A stretch of 44,209 nucleotides of DNA, taken from NCBI GenBank assembly GCA_002898775.1, contig BEHK01000006.1, positions 1 to 44,209 on the forward strand, written 5' to 3'. The notes beneath the pieces were generated by a model that saw only the letters and a list, made by a program, of their open reading frames with translations, was not told where the DNA came from and searched no databases. Numbering within the stretch: position 1 is the first letter of the stretch; each line of letters begins with the position of its first letter. Shown in pieces: positions 27,269 through 35,524 of this stretch. Both the position numbers and the translations under genes were made by a program. Source of the DNA: a bacterium HR08. GTDB lineage: Bacteria > Acidobacteriota > Blastocatellia > HR10.

Positions 27269-28279
27269 ATGCTGCGACTCCCACCGTTTCGCTACTATGC
27301 TCCGCGATCACTGGAAGAGGCGCTTCGCATCTTGAGCGATCACGGCTCGCAAGCTCGGATCGTCGCCGGAGGGACGGACCTCTATCCGAAGATGAAACGG
27401 CGACAGATCGAACCCGCCGTTCTCGTCAGCGTGCGACGCATTCCTGAGCTGGCTCATCTCGCGGGAACCGGACGCGAGGGCGTGACGCTCGGCGCGAGTC
27501 TCACGCTCGCGCGCGTCCTCGCGCAGGACGAGTTGGTCCTCGCTTATCCGGCTCTCGCGCGAGCCTTCGCGATGGTCGCTCATCCGCCGGTCCGTTCCAT
27601 GGGCACAGTCGGAGGAAATCTCTGCGTGGATACGCGCTGCACCTACTACGACCAAACCTTCTTCTGGCGCGAAGCACTCGGGTTTTGCCTGAAAAAGGAT
27701 GGAACGACCTGTCCCGTCGCTCCTGGCGGAACGCGCTGTTGGGCTGTCTCCTCTTCTGATGGCGCTCCGGTGATGATCGCCTTAGGCGCCCGACTTCGAC
27801 TCGTCGGCCCGCGTGGGGAGCGCACGATCGCCGCTGAGGAGTTCTACCGCGATGATGGGATCCGGTACTTGGATAAGGAGCCCGAGGAGATCCTCGTGGA
27901 AGTCTTGCTCCCTCCTCAGGAGGATTGGAAGAGCACGTATTGGAAACTGCGTCGGCGAGGATCCGTTGATTTTCCCGTTCTGGGCGTCGCCGTCGCTCTG
28001 CGCATGGAATCGGGGTGGTGTCGTGAGGCTCGCATCGTCCTCGGGGCCGTGGGGTCATGCCCGAAGCGAATCCGTGAGGCTGAAACGCTTCTGGAGGGGA
28101 ATCGGCTTGAGCCGGATGTCATCGCGGCCGTAGCGCACGTCGTCGCTCGCTCGGTGCGACCGCTCAAGAACACAGATTTCCTCCATCTCTATCGCAAGAA
28201 GATGGCCTCGGTCTTCACTCAACGAGCCTTGCGCGAATTAGCGGGCGCTTCGTTGATGGATGAGGCTTCCGCCTGTTGA
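27269..28279 (+). CDS. hcrB: FAD-binding subunit with [4Fe-4S] insertion, 4-hydroxybenzoyl-CoA reductase beta-like
   Basis: IVAGGTDLYPKMKRRQ; GTVGGNLCVDTRCTYYDQTFFWREALGFCLKKDGTTCPVAPGGTRCWAVSSSDGAPVMIALGA; cysteine spacing C-x15-C-x7-C-x8-C as recalled for Thauera HcrB. Confidence 0.87.
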   Translation: MLRLPPFRYYAPRSLEEALRILSDHGSQARIVAGGTDLYPKMKRRQIEPAVLVSVRRIPELAHLAGTGREGVTLGASLTLARVLAQDELVLAYPALARAFAMVAHPPVRSMGTVGGNLCVDTRCTYYDQTFFWREALGFCLKKDGTTCPVAPGGTRCWAVSSSDGAPVMIALGARLRLVGPRGERTIAAEEFYRDDGIRYLDKEPEEILVEVLLPPQEDWKSTYWKLRRRGSVDFPVLGVAVALRMESGWCREARIVLGAVGSCPKRIREAETLLEGNRLEPDVIAAVAHVVARSVRPLKNTDFLHLYRKKMASVFTQRALRELAGASLMDEASAC

Positions 28280-28295
28280 GCGAACGCGAGGGGGA

Positions 28296-28325
28296 TTGCC
28301 CACTATGTGCGCGCCATGCCATAAT
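28296..28325 (+). promoter_or_regulatory. Candidate promoter TTGCCC-N18-CATAAT for the coiled-coil gene
   Basis: Hexamers at 28296-28301 and 28320-28325. Confidence 0.45.
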
Positions 28326-28359
28326 TGAGCGGGTTTGGGATCGAAGGAAAGAAGAGAAG

Positions 28360-29391
28360 ATGAGAGAGGAGTTCTTACAGCTCTTGCGAACGGATCAGGC
28401 GTTCCGTGAGGAGGTGCGCCGCTATCTCCTGACGGAGGAGTTACTGGCGCTCCCTGGGGAGTTCGAACGCTTGATGACAATGGTCAAGGAGATCATAGCC
28501 TCGCTTGGCAGAATCACCAAGGCCGTTCAGCACCTGGCGGAGGCGCAGGCGCGGACGGAGGAGCGGGTGGGGCGATTGGAAGAGCGGGTAGGACGGCTGG
28601 AAGAAGCGATGGTGCGGCTGGCGGAGGCGCAGGCGCGGACGGAGGAGCGGGTGGGGCGATTGGAAGAGCGGGTGGGACGGCTGGAAGAAGCGATGGTGCG
28701 GCTGGCGGAGGCGCAAGCGCGGACGGAGGAACGGGTGGGGCGATTGGAAGAGGCGATGGCGCGGCTCTCGGAGGCGCAGGCGCGGGCGGAGGAGCGGGTG
28801 GGGCGATTGGAAGAGGCGATGGCGCGGCTCTCGGAGGCACAGGCGCGGGCGGAGGAACGGATGGGGCGATTGGAAGAGGCGATGGCACAGCTCTCGGCGG
28901 CGCAGGCGCGGGCGGAGGCTCGTGCAGAAGAACTGACCCAAGCGTACGCCCATATGCAAGAGGTCATGCGCTCCTTGGTGCAACAAGTCGGCCAATTGGG
29001 GCAGCAGGTCGGGCGATTGAGTGAAGTGGTTGGATTCACCCTGGAGGATTTAGCCCGTGAGGTCACGCCAGCTTATTTGGCGCACCATTACGGGATTCAC
29101 GTGAAGGAGTTGGAGCGGCGATTCTTCACGATCGAAGGTGAGGAGATCGAAGTCGATCTCTATGGAGAGGGATGGCGTGATGGTGAGCAGGTCGTCGTGA
29201 TCGGGGAGGTTCGGAGTCGGATTTATGGACGAGATGTTGAAGCCATTGTACGTCGGGTGCAGGACCTGCGGTCCTATGTTGTGGGGGCACCTGTGATCGT
29301 CTTGTTCGGGTTCGTCATTCACCCTTCAGCTCGGGAGGCCGCCCAACGATTGGGGGCCATCGTCATTTCCTCATCAGGCCGGGGATCCTGA
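28360..29391 (+). CDS. Coiled-coil protein with C-terminal PD-(D/E)XK-nuclease-like (DUF3782-like) domain
   Basis: [32 protein letters not shown]..., long [17 protein letters not shown] coiled coil, then [65 protein letters not shown] (E-D-ExR pattern). Confidence 0.83.
   Translation: MREEFLQLLRTDQAFREEVRRYLLTEELLALPGEFERLMTMVKEIIASLGRITKAVQHLAEAQARTEERVGRLEERVGRLEEAMVRLAEAQARTEERVGRLEERVGRLEEAMVRLAEAQARTEERVGRLEEAMARLSEAQARAEERVGRLEEAMARLSEAQARAEERMGRLEEAMAQLSAAQARAEARAEELTQAYAHMQEVMRSLVQQVGQLGQQVGRLSEVVGFTLEDLAREVTPAYLAHHYGIHVKELERRFFTIEGEEIEVDLYGEGWRDGEQVVVIGEVRSRIYGRDVEAIVRRVQDLRSYVVGAPVIVLFGFVIHPSAREAAQRLGAIVISSSGRGS
28537..28916 (+). repeat. In-frame tandem repeat: two 84-bp units then three 63-bp units plus a partial one
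   Basis: Unit starts at 28537, 28621, 28705, 28768, 28831, 28894 (spacings 84, 84, 63, 63, 63); consensus GCGGAGGCGCAGGCGCGGACGGAGGAGCGGGTGGGGCGATTGGAAGAG... Confidence 0.95.
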
Positions 29392-29602
29392 CGGGGGGCC
29401 GTCGAATCACCTTACAGAGGCGGGTTCTCCACACTGCGGAAGCGGGGATTCGTGGACCCTTCTTAGCCGATTCGCTCCCTTTCGATCATCGCTGTCATGG
29501 CTGTGTTTATGTGCGGCGCAAGCGGGAAGGGGACGAGCCCACCAGATTTCGGTCAAGAGATATTCGATCTGTTCCGGCGGCGCACGCGGGTGAACGGGAT
29601 CT

Positions 29603-29677
29603 TGGAGGCGGCGCTGGGATTCGAACCCAGGTATCGAGGTTTTGCAGACCTCCGCCTTACCACTTGGCTACGCCGCC
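29603..29677 (-). tRNA. tRNA-Cys (anticodon GCA), CCA encoded
   Basis: Minus strand GGCGGCG TA GCCAAGTGGTAAGGC GGAGGT-CTGCAAA-ACCTC ... CTGGG-TTCGAAT-CCCAG CGCCGCC T CCA. Confidence 0.95.
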
Positions 29678-29693
29678 TCTTTCTCTGGCCAAA

Positions 29694-29723
29694 ATTATAA
29701 TCGGCGAAGGCTCAAATTTTCAA
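29694..29723 (-). promoter_or_regulatory. Promoter of tRNA-Cys: TTGAAA-N18-TATAAT
   Basis: ATTATA at 29694-29699 on +; minus-strand TTGAAAATTTGAGCCTTCGCCGATTATAAT about 16 nt from the tRNA 5' end. Confidence 0.65.
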
Positions 29724-29788
29724 CCGCCCATTCCGAGCCTCGGGCGGCCGAGTCAGGACCCGAGTTCTGACAGTCAGCCTTCGCCGAT
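29700..29788. other. Inverted-repeat element between tRNA-Gly and tRNA-Cys, potentially a three-way-junction RNA/cruciform
   Basis: Perfect 13-bp outer arms 29700-29712 / 29776-29788 (ATCGGCGAAGGCT / AGCCTTCGCCGAT), inner hairpins CCGCCC(29724-29729)/GGGCGG(29742-29747) and GTCAGGA(29752-29758)/TTCTGAC(29765-29771). Confidence 0.75.
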
Positions 29789-29800
29789 CCTATAAGTCCA

Positions 29801-29875
<75 letters not shown>

Positions 29876-29895
29876 TCGTCATTATGCTCACGAAT

Positions 29896-29923
29896 ATTGT
29901 ACTCGCTCGCCCGTCTTTGTCAA
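29896..29923 (-). promoter_or_regulatory. Promoter of tRNA-Gly: TTGACA-N16-TACAAT
   Basis: Complement hexamers at 29918-29923 and 29896-29901. Confidence 0.65.
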
Positions 29924-29986
29924 GGGGGAGGCAAGAGGTTCACGCGGCAAGGGCTACCGAAGGAGGCTCGCGCGCCGAGTGCTCGC

Positions 29987-30016
29987 TTGATTCTCCTCGG
30001 CCTTTGCGCGTAGAAT
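29987..30016 (+). promoter_or_regulatory. Candidate promoter TTGATT-N18-TAGAAT for the M20 peptidase
   Basis: Hexamers at 29987-29992 and 30011-30016. Confidence 0.45.
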
Positions 30017-30049
30017 ACGCCCTTTGACAGGTGGTATCGGGGGGAAGCG

Positions 30050-31387
30050 GTGAGGTCACTGATGGGATCGCACAGGCGCGCGCGTTGCGCGGCGGGATAT
30101 GCGGGGATGGTTATTTTCCTGCTCATGGTGGGGGGTATGAACACGACACTCATAGAGGCTCAAAGTCTCTCTCGCGATGTTCAGATCGCGCAGGCTGCGG
30201 AGCGGCTGCGCGAGCAGCTCATCGCGTGGCGGCGCGATGTTCACATGTATCCGGAGCTCTCAAACCGTGAGGAGCGCACTTCGCGCGTCGTGGCTGAGTA
30301 TCTGCGTCAGCTCGGCTTGGAGGTGCGAACGGGAATCGCGCGACATGGGGTCGTCGCTCTCTTGAAGGGGGCGTTGCCTGGTCCGGTCGTCGCCTATCGA
30401 GCGGACATGGATGCCTTACCGATCGAGGAGACGATTGACGTCCCATACAAATCCCGGCATCCGGGGGTGAAGCATGCATGTGGGCATGACGCGCACACGG
30501 CGATCGGATTGGGGGTGGCGACCGTCCTCAGTCAGATGCGGGATCGCGTGCGGGGAACGGTGAAGTTCCTCTTCCAGCCGGCGGAGGAAGGACCGCCTCC
30601 GGGGGAGGAAGGGGGAGCGCGGTTGATGATCAAGGAGGGCGCGCTGGAGAATCCGCGCCCGCAGGCGATCTTCGGGCTCCATGTGGATCCGCGCGTGGAT
30701 GTGGGGAAGATCGCCTATCACATCGGGCCGGCCATGGCCTCGGCCGATCTCATCGAGATCACGATCCGGGGGAGGAAAGTTCACGGTGCTTATCCCCATG
30801 AGGGGGTGGACGCTTTGGTCATCGCCGCGCATGCCGTCACGGCGCTTCAGGTGATCCGAAGCCGGCGCGTTGATACGTTCCAGCCCTTCGTGCTCACGCT
30901 CGGGAGCATTCATGGAGGGAACCGGCACAATATCATCACCGATGAGGTGAAGCTGCAGGGGACGTTGCGCACACTGGATGAGAAGGTGCGCGCTCAGGTG
31001 ATTCAGCTGATGCATCAGACGCTCAAGGGGGTGACCGAAGCGCTCGGTGGATCCTACGAACTGACGGTCGAAGAAGGCGCCGCGGTGACGTACAATGATC
31101 CGCGCTTGGTCGAAGAGACGCTGCCCACGCTCCGGCGCGTGCTCGGCGAGGGGAATCTCGTCACGCCACGCCCGCACATGGGAGCGGAGGATTTCAGCTA
31201 CTATGCGCAGGTGATTCCCGGTTTCTTCTTCTTCCTCGGCGTGCGCAACGAGGCCAAAGGGATCAACGCGATGATTCACACGCCGGAATTCGATCTGGAC
31301 GAGGAGGCGCTCCCATTAGGCGTGAAGGTGGCCGCGAGCATCTTGCTCGATTATCTGGAGCGCCACGCGACAACCCCTGCCCGGTGA
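30050..31387 (+). CDS. M20 family metallo-amidohydrolase/peptidase with N-terminal signal/TM segment
   Basis: WRRDVHMYPELSNREERTSRVVAEYLRQLGLEV; YRADMDALPIEE; HACGHDAHTA; FQPAEEG; FGLHVDP; PHMGAEDFSYYAQVIPGFFFFLGV; GTG start. Confidence 0.94.
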   Translation: MRSLMGSHRRARCAAGYAGMVIFLLMVGGMNTTLIEAQSLSRDVQIAQAAERLREQLIAWRRDVHMYPELSNREERTSRVVAEYLRQLGLEVRTGIARHGVVALLKGALPGPVVAYRADMDALPIEETIDVPYKSRHPGVKHACGHDAHTAIGLGVATVLSQMRDRVRGTVKFLFQPAEEGPPPGEEGGARLMIKEGALENPRPQAIFGLHVDPRVDVGKIAYHIGPAMASADLIEITIRGRKVHGAYPHEGVDALVIAAHAVTALQVIRSRRVDTFQPFVLTLGSIHGGNRHNIITDEVKLQGTLRTLDEKVRAQVIQLMHQTLKGVTEALGGSYELTVEEGAAVTYNDPRLVEETLPTLRRVLGEGNLVTPRPHMGAEDFSYYAQVIPGFFFFLGVRNEAKGINAMIHTPEFDLDEEALPLGVKVAASILLDYLERHATTPAR

Positions 31388-31399
31388 TGAGGAGGAGCG

Positions 31400-31882
31400 A
31401 TGAGCGCATCGCGGCTGGTGGAGTTAGCTCGTGCGTATATTGAGCGGGAGCAACCCCGAAGGAGGGAGCAAGCCGAAGCGCGCGTCCTTCCCGTCCGCAA
31501 GCGGCTCACGGTCGAGGGCGAATTCCGACTCGTCCACCCCGGGGTGCTGTGGGAGGCATGTCAGGTCTGGCTCGAGGAGACGCAGCGCTTCGGGCACGAC
31601 ATCGTGAATCACGTCCTTCAGCATCCCGAAGCACAGGCCCATTTGGCGCGAACGGACGAGGTCGAGTCTTTCCGCCGGTTCGTCGCGGAATGGCTCGCGC
31701 GCGAGTTGCGGGAGTACATTATGCCGAGCTGTGTGGGCTTCATGCGGGAGCGGGGCATTCAGGTGGAGCAGGAGGTGCGCATCCTTCAGCATCGAGCTGA
31801 GATGAGGATCGCCCAGATCACCAAGGAGCTGCTCGCGAAGATCTACCTCGCGATGCGCCGCGCGAGCGCGGCCGTGTCCTGA
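31400..31882 (+). CDS. Hypothetical protein (160 aa)
   Basis: Starts 12 nt after the M20 gene with a GGAGGAGCG SD; MSASRLVELARAYIEREQPRRREQAEARVLPVRKRL... No family recognised. Confidence 0.8.
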   Translation: MSASRLVELARAYIEREQPRRREQAEARVLPVRKRLTVEGEFRLVHPGVLWEACQVWLEETQRFGHDIVNHVLQHPEAQAHLARTDEVESFRRFVAEWLARELREYIMPSCVGFMRERGIQVEQEVRILQHRAEMRIAQITKELLAKIYLAMRRASAAVS

Positions 31883-31907
31883 GCGAAGAGAGGGGATGAT
31901 GCCCGGG

Positions 31908-32480
31908 TCATTCCGAAGAAGAGCGTCGCTTCTTCCTCAAAAGCAGTGCGATCGCGACAAGGGCTGCCCCACCGAGCAGGAGCCAAGGCGAGGCGCGCCG
32001 GAGCATGGACAGAGCTGCTGATCCGAATCGCGCGCCGAGATAGCCTTCGAGGCCATATCGCGCCAAGCGCCCTAGGAAGACGCCCGCGAGGAATCGTCCG
32101 CGCGGCAGAGCGAGAACTCCGGCCAAGGCGACCACCGGCTTGGCCGGGAATGGCGGGGGGAGAAAGACGGCCAGCGCTACGGCCAGCAGGTCATACTGAT
32201 CGAGCCATTGGCGCCATCGTTCCCGTCGGGATGTCGGGAAGCGCGAGAGCATGCGCTCACCGACGTGCCGCGCGATCGTGTAGAGGATGAGGCAGCCGAG
32301 CGTGGAACCGATCGTCGCGATGCCGGCGTAGATGGGAGCGCGAGGAGGATCCCACGCCGACAGGAGCATCACCAGGCCGTCTGGGCCTCCGGCCAGCGGC
32401 ACCATCGCCGAATCGAGCAAGGCGATCGTGAAGAGTCCCAGTGGACCAAGGGTGAGAAGGGTCTCTCGCACCGAGCTCAT
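31908..32480 (-). CDS. DedA/VTT-domain membrane protein
   Basis: MSSVRETLLTLGPLGLFTIALLDSAMVPLAGGPDGLVMLLSAWDPPRAPIYAGIATIGSTLGCLILYTIARHVGE...; ATGA overlap with the upstream gene. Confidence 0.82.
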   Translation of the reverse strand: MSSVRETLLTLGPLGLFTIALLDSAMVPLAGGPDGLVMLLSAWDPPRAPIYAGIATIGSTLGCLILYTIARHVGERMLSRFPTSRRERWRQWLDQYDLLAVALAVFLPPPFPAKPVVALAGVLALPRGRFLAGVFLGRLARYGLEGYLGARFGSAALSMLRRASPWLLLGGAALVAIALLLRKKRRSSSE

Positions 32481-33160
32481 GCGCGCTGGCGCTCGCGATC
32501 CATGGGGTGGAGAGGGGATGCCGAGGAGAGGCTCGAGGCTGACCCTCTGATCCGGTGCAGCACGCGGCATCGGATAAAGCGCGCTCGCGCGACCCCATAA
32601 CCGATCACGATCAGAACGCCGATCCCGAGCGCGAGCGTCAGCCCGTGTTCCCGCATGTACTGCAGGACCGCGCGACCGTAGAGAAGGGCGAGGATTCCCT
32701 CGACGTAATATCGCGTGGATCGCGCCAGCAGGATGGTGAGCATGAATTTCGTGCGGGGGTACCGCAGCGCTCCGGCCGTCGCGACGAAGATTTTGAAGGG
32801 CGTGGGCGGTGGACAAAGCGCCGGGATGAGTAGGGCGAAGACGCCGTATCGCGCGTAGAACCGTTCGACTCGAGCGATTCTCTCGGCAGAGAAGCGCCGA
32901 CGCAGGAAAACCTCGCCGCCTTTCCGAGCGAGAGTGTACAGGAGCAAGCATCCGAGGACAGATCCCATCGCGGCCAGGAGCGGCCAGTAGAGCACTTCCG
33001 CCGGACGATGAAGGACGCGCGTGACGACGAGCACATCATTGATCTCCGGGATTGAGAGGAGCGAGGAGTCGAGCGTGGCGATGAGGATCATCCCCATGGG
33101 ACCGAGTTCGAGAAGGAGGTTCTTGAGCGCCTCCAGTACGCCGCTGAGCATGATCTCCAC
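32477..33160 (-). CDS. DedA/VTT-domain membrane protein (second copy)
   Basis: LGPMGMILIATLDSSLLSIPEINDVLVVTRVLHRPAEVLYWPLLAAMGSVLGCLLLYTLARKGGEVFLRRRFSAERIARVERFYARYGVFALLIPALCPPPTPFKIFVATAGAL. Confidence 0.82.
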   Translation of the reverse strand: MEIMLSGVLEALKNLLLELGPMGMILIATLDSSLLSIPEINDVLVVTRVLHRPAEVLYWPLLAAMGSVLGCLLLYTLARKGGEVFLRRRFSAERIARVERFYARYGVFALLIPALCPPPTPFKIFVATAGALRYPRTKFMLTILLARSTRYYVEGILALLYGRAVLQYMREHGLTLALGIGVLIVIGYGVARARFIRCRVLHRIRGSASSLSSASPLHPMDRERQRA

Positions 33161-33233
33161 TCCCGATGGCTCGATGCGCGAAAATGCGAATTCTAGCTGC
33201 TTGCGTTGGGGCTGTCAAAAATCGAAGAGGGGG

Positions 33234-33263
33234 TTGACGCCTCCGACTTCGGTCGGGTATCGT
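33234..33263 (+). promoter_or_regulatory. Candidate promoter TTGACG-N18-TATCGT, 8 nt from the fabI ATG
   Basis: Hexamers at 33234-33239 and 33258-33263; no SD visible before ATG 33272. Confidence 0.5.
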
Positions 33264-33271
33264 TTGGGCCT

Positions 33272-34066
33272 ATGCTGGAGGGACGAACGGGGATCATCTT
33301 CGGCATCGCGAACAAACGCAGCATCGCCTGGGCGATCGCTCAGCGCTTCGATGAAGCGGGCGCTCGGCTCGCGCTGACATATCAGAACGAGCGGCTCGGG
33401 GAGAACGTGCGCGAATTGGCGGCGACCTTGCGGCATCCCCCTCTGGTTCTCCCGTGCGATGTGACCGAAGAGAGCCAGATCGAGGCCGTCTTCGAGACGC
33501 TCGCTCGTGAATTCCGGCACCTTGACTTCCTCATTCACTCGATCGCCTTCGCCCCCCGCGAGGATTTGGAAGGGGCCTTTCTCGAGACTTCGCGCGAGGG
33601 GTATCGTATCGCTCACGAGGTGAGCGTCTTCTCGCTCATCGCTCTGGCGCGTCGCGCGGCTCCGCTCATGGCGGAGCGGGGCGGCAGCATTGTCACGTTG
33701 ACGTACTTGGGGAGCGAGCGCGTGATGCCGGGGTACAATGTCATGGGGGTCGCCAAGGCCGCCCTCGAATCCACAGTGAAATACCTCGCGGCGGAGCTCG
33801 GGCCCAAGGGAATTCGCGTCAACGCGCTCTCCCCCGGTCCGATCAAGACGCTCGCCGCCAGTGGTGTCCCCGGCTTCTCCCGAATGCTGAAGCACGTGGC
33901 GCAGACATCGCCGTTGCGGCGGAATACCGATCCGGCTGAGGTCGCCGATGCGGCGCTCTTCTTCGTGAGCCCCCTCTCGCGGGGCATCACGGGCGAGATC
34001 CTCTTCGTGGATGGCGGGTATCACATCATGGGGATGACGATGGCGGAATCTTCCGGCGAAGGATGA
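33272..34066 (+). CDS. fabI: Enoyl-[acyl-carrier-protein] reductase (NADH)
   Basis: MLEGRTGIIFGIANKRSIAWAIAQRFDEAGARLALTYQNERL...DFLIHSIAFAP...GYNVMGVAKAALESTVKYLAAELGPKGIRVNALSPGPIKTLAASGVPGF. Confidence 0.96.
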   Translation: MLEGRTGIIFGIANKRSIAWAIAQRFDEAGARLALTYQNERLGENVRELAATLRHPPLVLPCDVTEESQIEAVFETLAREFRHLDFLIHSIAFAPREDLEGAFLETSREGYRIAHEVSVFSLIALARRAAPLMAERGGSIVTLTYLGSERVMPGYNVMGVAKAALESTVKYLAAELGPKGIRVNALSPGPIKTLAASGVPGFSRMLKHVAQTSPLRRNTDPAEVADAALFFVSPLSRGITGEILFVDGGYHIMGMTMAESSGEG

Positions 34067-34163
34067 GCGCGACGTATCCCCTCTGAGGGCCCGGACGGTC
34101 ATAGAAAGAGCGGGCTCGGCGTCACCTCGTCGGGGGGGGCCGTCTGGGAGCGTCGAACGATGT

Positions 34164-34189
34164 GGGCCGAGGGCAGACGCCTTCGGCCC
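34164..34189. terminator. Strong GC hairpin between convergent fabI and dienelactone hydrolase; possible bidirectional terminator
   Basis: GGGCCGAGGGC-AGAC-GCCTTCGGCCC, 11-bp stem (one G-T) with 4-nt loop; no clear U tract. Confidence 0.5.
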
Positions 34190-34201
34190 GCCCCGGTCAG
34201 A

Positions 34202-34879
34202 TCAGCGGAGATATTTGCTGAAGAAGTCCAGGGTACGCCGCCACGCGTCTTCCGCGGCTTCACGGTTATACACTTCCGGGCGCGTGTCGTTGAAGAAGGC
34301 GTGGTCGGCACCCGGATAGATGTGGATCTCGGCCGTCTTCCCCAATTGTTTCAGTTGCGCTTCCAGCTGGCGCACCGACTCCGGCGTCACGAATTGATCC
34401 CGTTCAGCGTAGATGCCGAGCACGGGAGCTTGCAGCTTCTCCAGGTTCGGCTTCACGTTCGGATGCCCACCGTAGAAGACGACGCAGGCGCTCACCTGCG
34501 GATTCTCGCACGCCGCGTAGAGCGAGAGCGCACCGCCCATGCAGAATCCGATCGTGCCGACTTTCTTCGGTTCCACCGAGGGATGAGCGAGCAGGTATTG
34601 GATCGCGCCGCGCAGCTCTTTCTCGGCCTCGTCGATTCGAAGGGCCATCATGAGCTTACCGGCCTCATCTGGGGATTTCGTCGTCTGCCCGTGATAGAGA
34701 TCCGGTGCCAGAGCGACGTATCCGGCCGCCGCGAAGCGCTCGCAGACGTCTTTGATGTGGTCCACAAGGCCCCACCACTCTTGGATGACGACGACGCCGG
34801 GGCCTTTCCCCGCAGGAAGCGCGAGATAGCCCGATGCCGTCTTCCCATTCGCCGTGAACTCAACCATGTGTCCTGCCAT
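34202..34879 (-). CDS. Dienelactone hydrolase family protein
   Basis: VVVIQEWWGLVDHIKDVCERFAAAGYVALAPDLYHG; IGFCMGGALSLYAA; PGADHAFFND. SD GGGAGG supports ATG 34879 over 34894. Confidence 0.93.
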   Translation of the reverse strand: MAGHMVEFTANGKTASGYLALPAGKGPGVVVIQEWWGLVDHIKDVCERFAAAGYVALAPDLYHGQTTKSPDEAGKLMMALRIDEAEKELRGAIQYLLAHPSVEPKKVGTIGFCMGGALSLYAACENPQVSACVVFYGGHPNVKPNLEKLQAPVLGIYAERDQFVTPESVRQLEAQLKQLGKTAEIHIYPGADHAFFNDTRPEVYNREAAEDAWRRTLDFFSKYLR

Positions 34880-34926
34880 CGTTCTGCCTCCCATGAACCA
34901 CGAATCATTCGGAGGGTGAAAGCGAG

Positions 34927-34956
34927 ATTATAGTGATCGGTAGACGTTCGCGTCAA
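34927..34956 (-). promoter_or_regulatory. Promoter TTGACG-N18-TATAAT for the dienelactone hydrolase
   Basis: Complement hexamers at 34951-34956 and 34927-34932. Confidence 0.6.
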
Positions 34957-35037
34957 GCGCAGGGGCCGAACGCCTTCTGGCCCTGCAGCACATTGGGACT
35001 TGCCATAGCCGATCCCTTCGGGCATGATACGTGGCCT

Positions 35038-35523
35038 ATGGCCGGAGGAGCGTTTCAAGCAGTGACGGCTGTGATGCTCGTGCTGACCCTCATGTGTCTG
35101 GGCGCGAACGCGCTCGGATGGATTCGGCTGCGCGCACTGGCGCGATTGGCCTCGGGGGCGCAAGCGGCGCTCTCGGCCCGCGAGATCGCCGGTCTCGGCC
35201 AGTTGACCGGGCTGATCCGCTTGGAGGCGGCGTATTTCACGATGCTCCTGCTCTATGCGCTGCTTTATCGAGGCGTGCTCGTGCTCTGGCCCGTCGTCTT
35301 TGTCGTCCTCTATCATTGGCTCGGATGGATGGCCAACGAGCTGACGCGCACGACCTCGCGCGCGGCCGCTCACGTGCGTCGAGAGCCGGCTCCCGGCCCC
35401 TCCTTTCGAGGGCGGGCGCGCCTGGCTCTGGCCGTGATCGGTGTGCTGGATGCCATCGAGGCGGTGATCCTCGTTTATGTCATCGTCGCGCTCGCGCACG
35501 CCCTCCATCGCTCCGGAGCCTGA
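35038..35523 (+). CDS. Hypothetical integral membrane protein
   Basis: MAGGAFQAVTAVMLVLTLMCLGANALGW...LIRLEAAYFTMLLLYALLYRGVLVLWPVVFVVLYHWLGWMANEL; about 4 predicted TM helices by eye. Confidence 0.7.
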   Translation: MAGGAFQAVTAVMLVLTLMCLGANALGWIRLRALARLASGAQAALSAREIAGLGQLTGLIRLEAAYFTMLLLYALLYRGVLVLWPVVFVVLYHWLGWMANELTRTTSRAAAHVRREPAPGPSFRGRARLALAVIGVLDAIEAVILVYVIVALAHALHRSGA

Positions 35524-35524
35524 G

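Noticed and set aside
28441-29066. Overlapping minus-strand ORFs (184, 124 and 179 aa) across the coiled-coil gene
   Set aside because: Repeat units are multiples of 3 bp, so several antisense frames stay open automatically; low-complexity Pro/Ala/Ser/Arg translations.
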